64,000 nt of DNA, taken from contig OZ029916.1 of the NCBI GenBank assembly GCA_964023275.1, forward strand, positions 18,920,686 through 18,984,685. The letters are read 5' to 3'. Position 1 is the stretch's first letter. Each line of letters opens with the position of its first letter. The translations under genes were made by a program, and so were the position numbers. Below, piece by piece: positions 59,801 through 62,800 of the stretch. Source of the DNA: Norana najaformis. Lineage: Eukaryota > Annelida > Clitellata > Crassiclitellata > Hormogastridae. Below the pieces are notes generated by a model that made no database searches, was not told where the DNA came from, and saw only the letters and a program-made list of their open reading frames with translations.

Positions 59801-62800
59801 TAGCATCCTTTTAAGCCTGTAGCCTCCTGTGATGTTGTGTAATAATGGCTTTGTGAAAAGAAAGGAAACCCATATGCCAATCTTACCCAATTTATTCACT
59901 GAAAAATGAACAGGGTCGAGGCCATATGGTCGCTTTAGAAAAATGTGTACATTTACATTTACCAATCATTTACAGTCTTCCGAATAAAAATTTAAGTAAG
60001 TTTCTGTCTCTTCCAGATGTTTTTAATGAGATAAGAGGACTTACATTTGAATATGTGAAGGAGGCCTGGTTAGATTTATTCAGGTATCATTACTGTAACC
60101 TGTACCCTTTGGAAATCAGTTGTGTTATCTTTTGGCAGAAGCACTTACAGTGCACCAGCGATGTGACTAATGAAAACATGCTAGAATTTTGTGAGATTAC
60201 ATCCCTTCATTTACGAATGGAAATTGAATTTTTAGTCGTTAGTGCATGTTTATACAGGGCCTTCCAAAGAAAGCTCCTCAAAGATGCTAATAACCTGAAA
60301 ACACAAGACCACAATCAAGTAGAATGGTCTTCAACTGCTGACAAAATAGAGACAGTTTAAATGACAAGAAACAAATACTGTATTTATGGCTGCATCCTTG
60401 TAAAAATTTAATAGTCTGATTGAATGCATGTAGGTTAAACAGACAACAGGTGAAGACCCGAGGTCGGGAGATGATAAGGCGCTCCTGCACATACCATCTG
60501 CAGTTCGAGGTGACACTGGTAAATACACCATCTGTGCCAAGAATGAAAATGGAGAAGACTCGGGAGACGTCAACGTTATCGTTCTTGGTAGGCTGGAAAA
60601 AATTAATACGCACTTATTGCGTTCTTCAGTAACAGAAGTTACTGCAGTTCTCTAATACTTCTAATGATACGTCTGATGCATACTAAGGTTACACCATAGT
60701 AAAAAATATGTATCCATCATGTTCTGAGGAAAATTATGTATATACTTAGTATGCACCACAGAAACCTAAAGTTACTTCCCATACAAGTACCACAAAACTT
60801 ATTTGTACGACTGAAATAGAACACAAAAAGGCATGCTGACCAATTTTCTGCTTTATCAGAAATATGTGTTAGCTTTTTCTTCATCTTGTTTACTCTTTCG
60901 GTTTTTAATTGGCTTAAAGTGGATTTTTCAATTATTTGTTGTTAGTGAAATCTTGTGGTTCTGATACCTTGTCCTGAAATTTCAGATAAACCAACTTCCC
61001 CAAAGAACTTGCAAGCTAAAGAAGTATTTGCAGATCACTGCACTCTTGAATGGACTCCTCCAGCCGATGATGGAGGTGGTGAAATTACAGGTACTGTAAT
61101 ACGATAAGTCTGGTACAGTATTATATTGTAACTGGGCCATGTGATCAGCTGGATAATTATGTGTGCTGCACTTTGTTGAGGTACAGTGGTGACCCATTTA
61201 TGTGTGGTTGTCAGAAGGCAGTCACCGTGACCGCAGATTAAGAAGGTCTCGCTGAAATAGAGGAGTGTAGGATTTATCTGAGTCTTAAAATGGCTTGAGA
61301 GCGCAAAGACGAGGCTGCCTGATGTGAAGTCACTTGCACTTTAGCCTGCTACCAGATGATTTTGTCCAATTACTTTGAAAGGTTACATTTTGTCTTGGTA
61401 TGGGCAAAAATGATAGTGATTTAATACCAGGCCATCTAAACTAATGACTATAAGGCTAAATATTTGCCTGTGCAGCATGTGTATTGATTTTGCACAGTCT
61501 GCCATGTATATCAAGTTCCTGTATTGCATGTTAACATGTCTTGCATGTTAAATAAGTAGCATAAATAGGTAGCACTGGGAGGCATGCCACAACCCCACAT
61601 TATGTGGTGGAGTGTGTAAAAGAGTCACGCATGAATGGAAGTGTACTGTACCTTAGGTGTTGTACTAAGTGTCTTCGTACATACATGTGTATGTACATGT
61701 AAAACGTTTCTGCACTGCTGCTCAAATGACTGTTTGACCAATCAAAATAGTTGTAGCTTATGATAAATATTTGTTAAAACTGAAAAACATACACATCAAG
61801 AGGAATTTGTTTAATACAGATGAGCCAAAATGTATGTTTGCAAGTCAGTGTACTGAAGCAAATTTTGTTTAAAATCTGTCTGGGTGCATCAGATTAGCAG
61901 TATGGAGATGTGAAGATGCTTATTCCAGAAAGCTATTTGTACATAAAATGCATGGTAGATGCACCCCTAATAGATCTCCTATATTCAGCATATGTGTGCA
62001 GTTGTCAAATGCTGTTGTTGGGGATTGCACTGTTTTTAGAAAAAGAAAAATTTGACCAGATAAGTGAAATTAATGCCACATTTGCATTTTGTACATGTTT
62101 CAGAATTAAAAATTAACAGTTAAATTGAAATGCAGGGAAGTTTGATTGTTTGCCAAACTGGCTAGCAATGCATTCAATCACCTATATACCACTACTTTAG
62201 CAGAACTCCTCCATGACTTACTTTAATGGAAATTTTCCTATATCTAAAAATGTAATACCAACATAGGAGTATTAAATTTTGGAAAGAGAGGTTCCATACT
62301 GGATATTGGCATTTTGGAATGGATTAACCATAATTGGATCATATGTGGCAAAACTGAAAAAGGTTCTAATTATGCTAGAGCATAATCTGCTTCAGTTGAT
62401 CTTTGGCTGAAAGTTTTAGCGATTTACTTTTTCAGGGTATGTTATTGAGCGAGCGGAAGAAGGAGATGACGTGTGGCACACGCTTCCTGACGTAGTCAGT
62501 GGTACATCACACACTGTCAAAGGCCTCAAAAAGGGCAAGAAGTATAAGTTCCGTGTGAGAGCCGAAAACATCTATGGTCTCAGTGACCCTGCAGAAATAG
62601 ACAAGGCCATCCTAGCCAAAAACCCTTATGGTAAGAAATGAGACTCAGTGCATCATTTTTGCTTTTTGTCATGGGTTGCTAAGCCACAATATCGATTTTA
62701 TGTGATTAGCTGGTTTTCCAGATATGTGCACATATTTCTAATTTATTTTAATTCTTTGGTGTGACTCGTACTCATATTCATTTCAAATTGCATGAATGTT

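Noticed and set aside
59926..60360. 144-codon + frame in the intron of Ig12
   Set aside because: No motif, low complexity in places, and its end overlaps a LINE-tail-like repeat.
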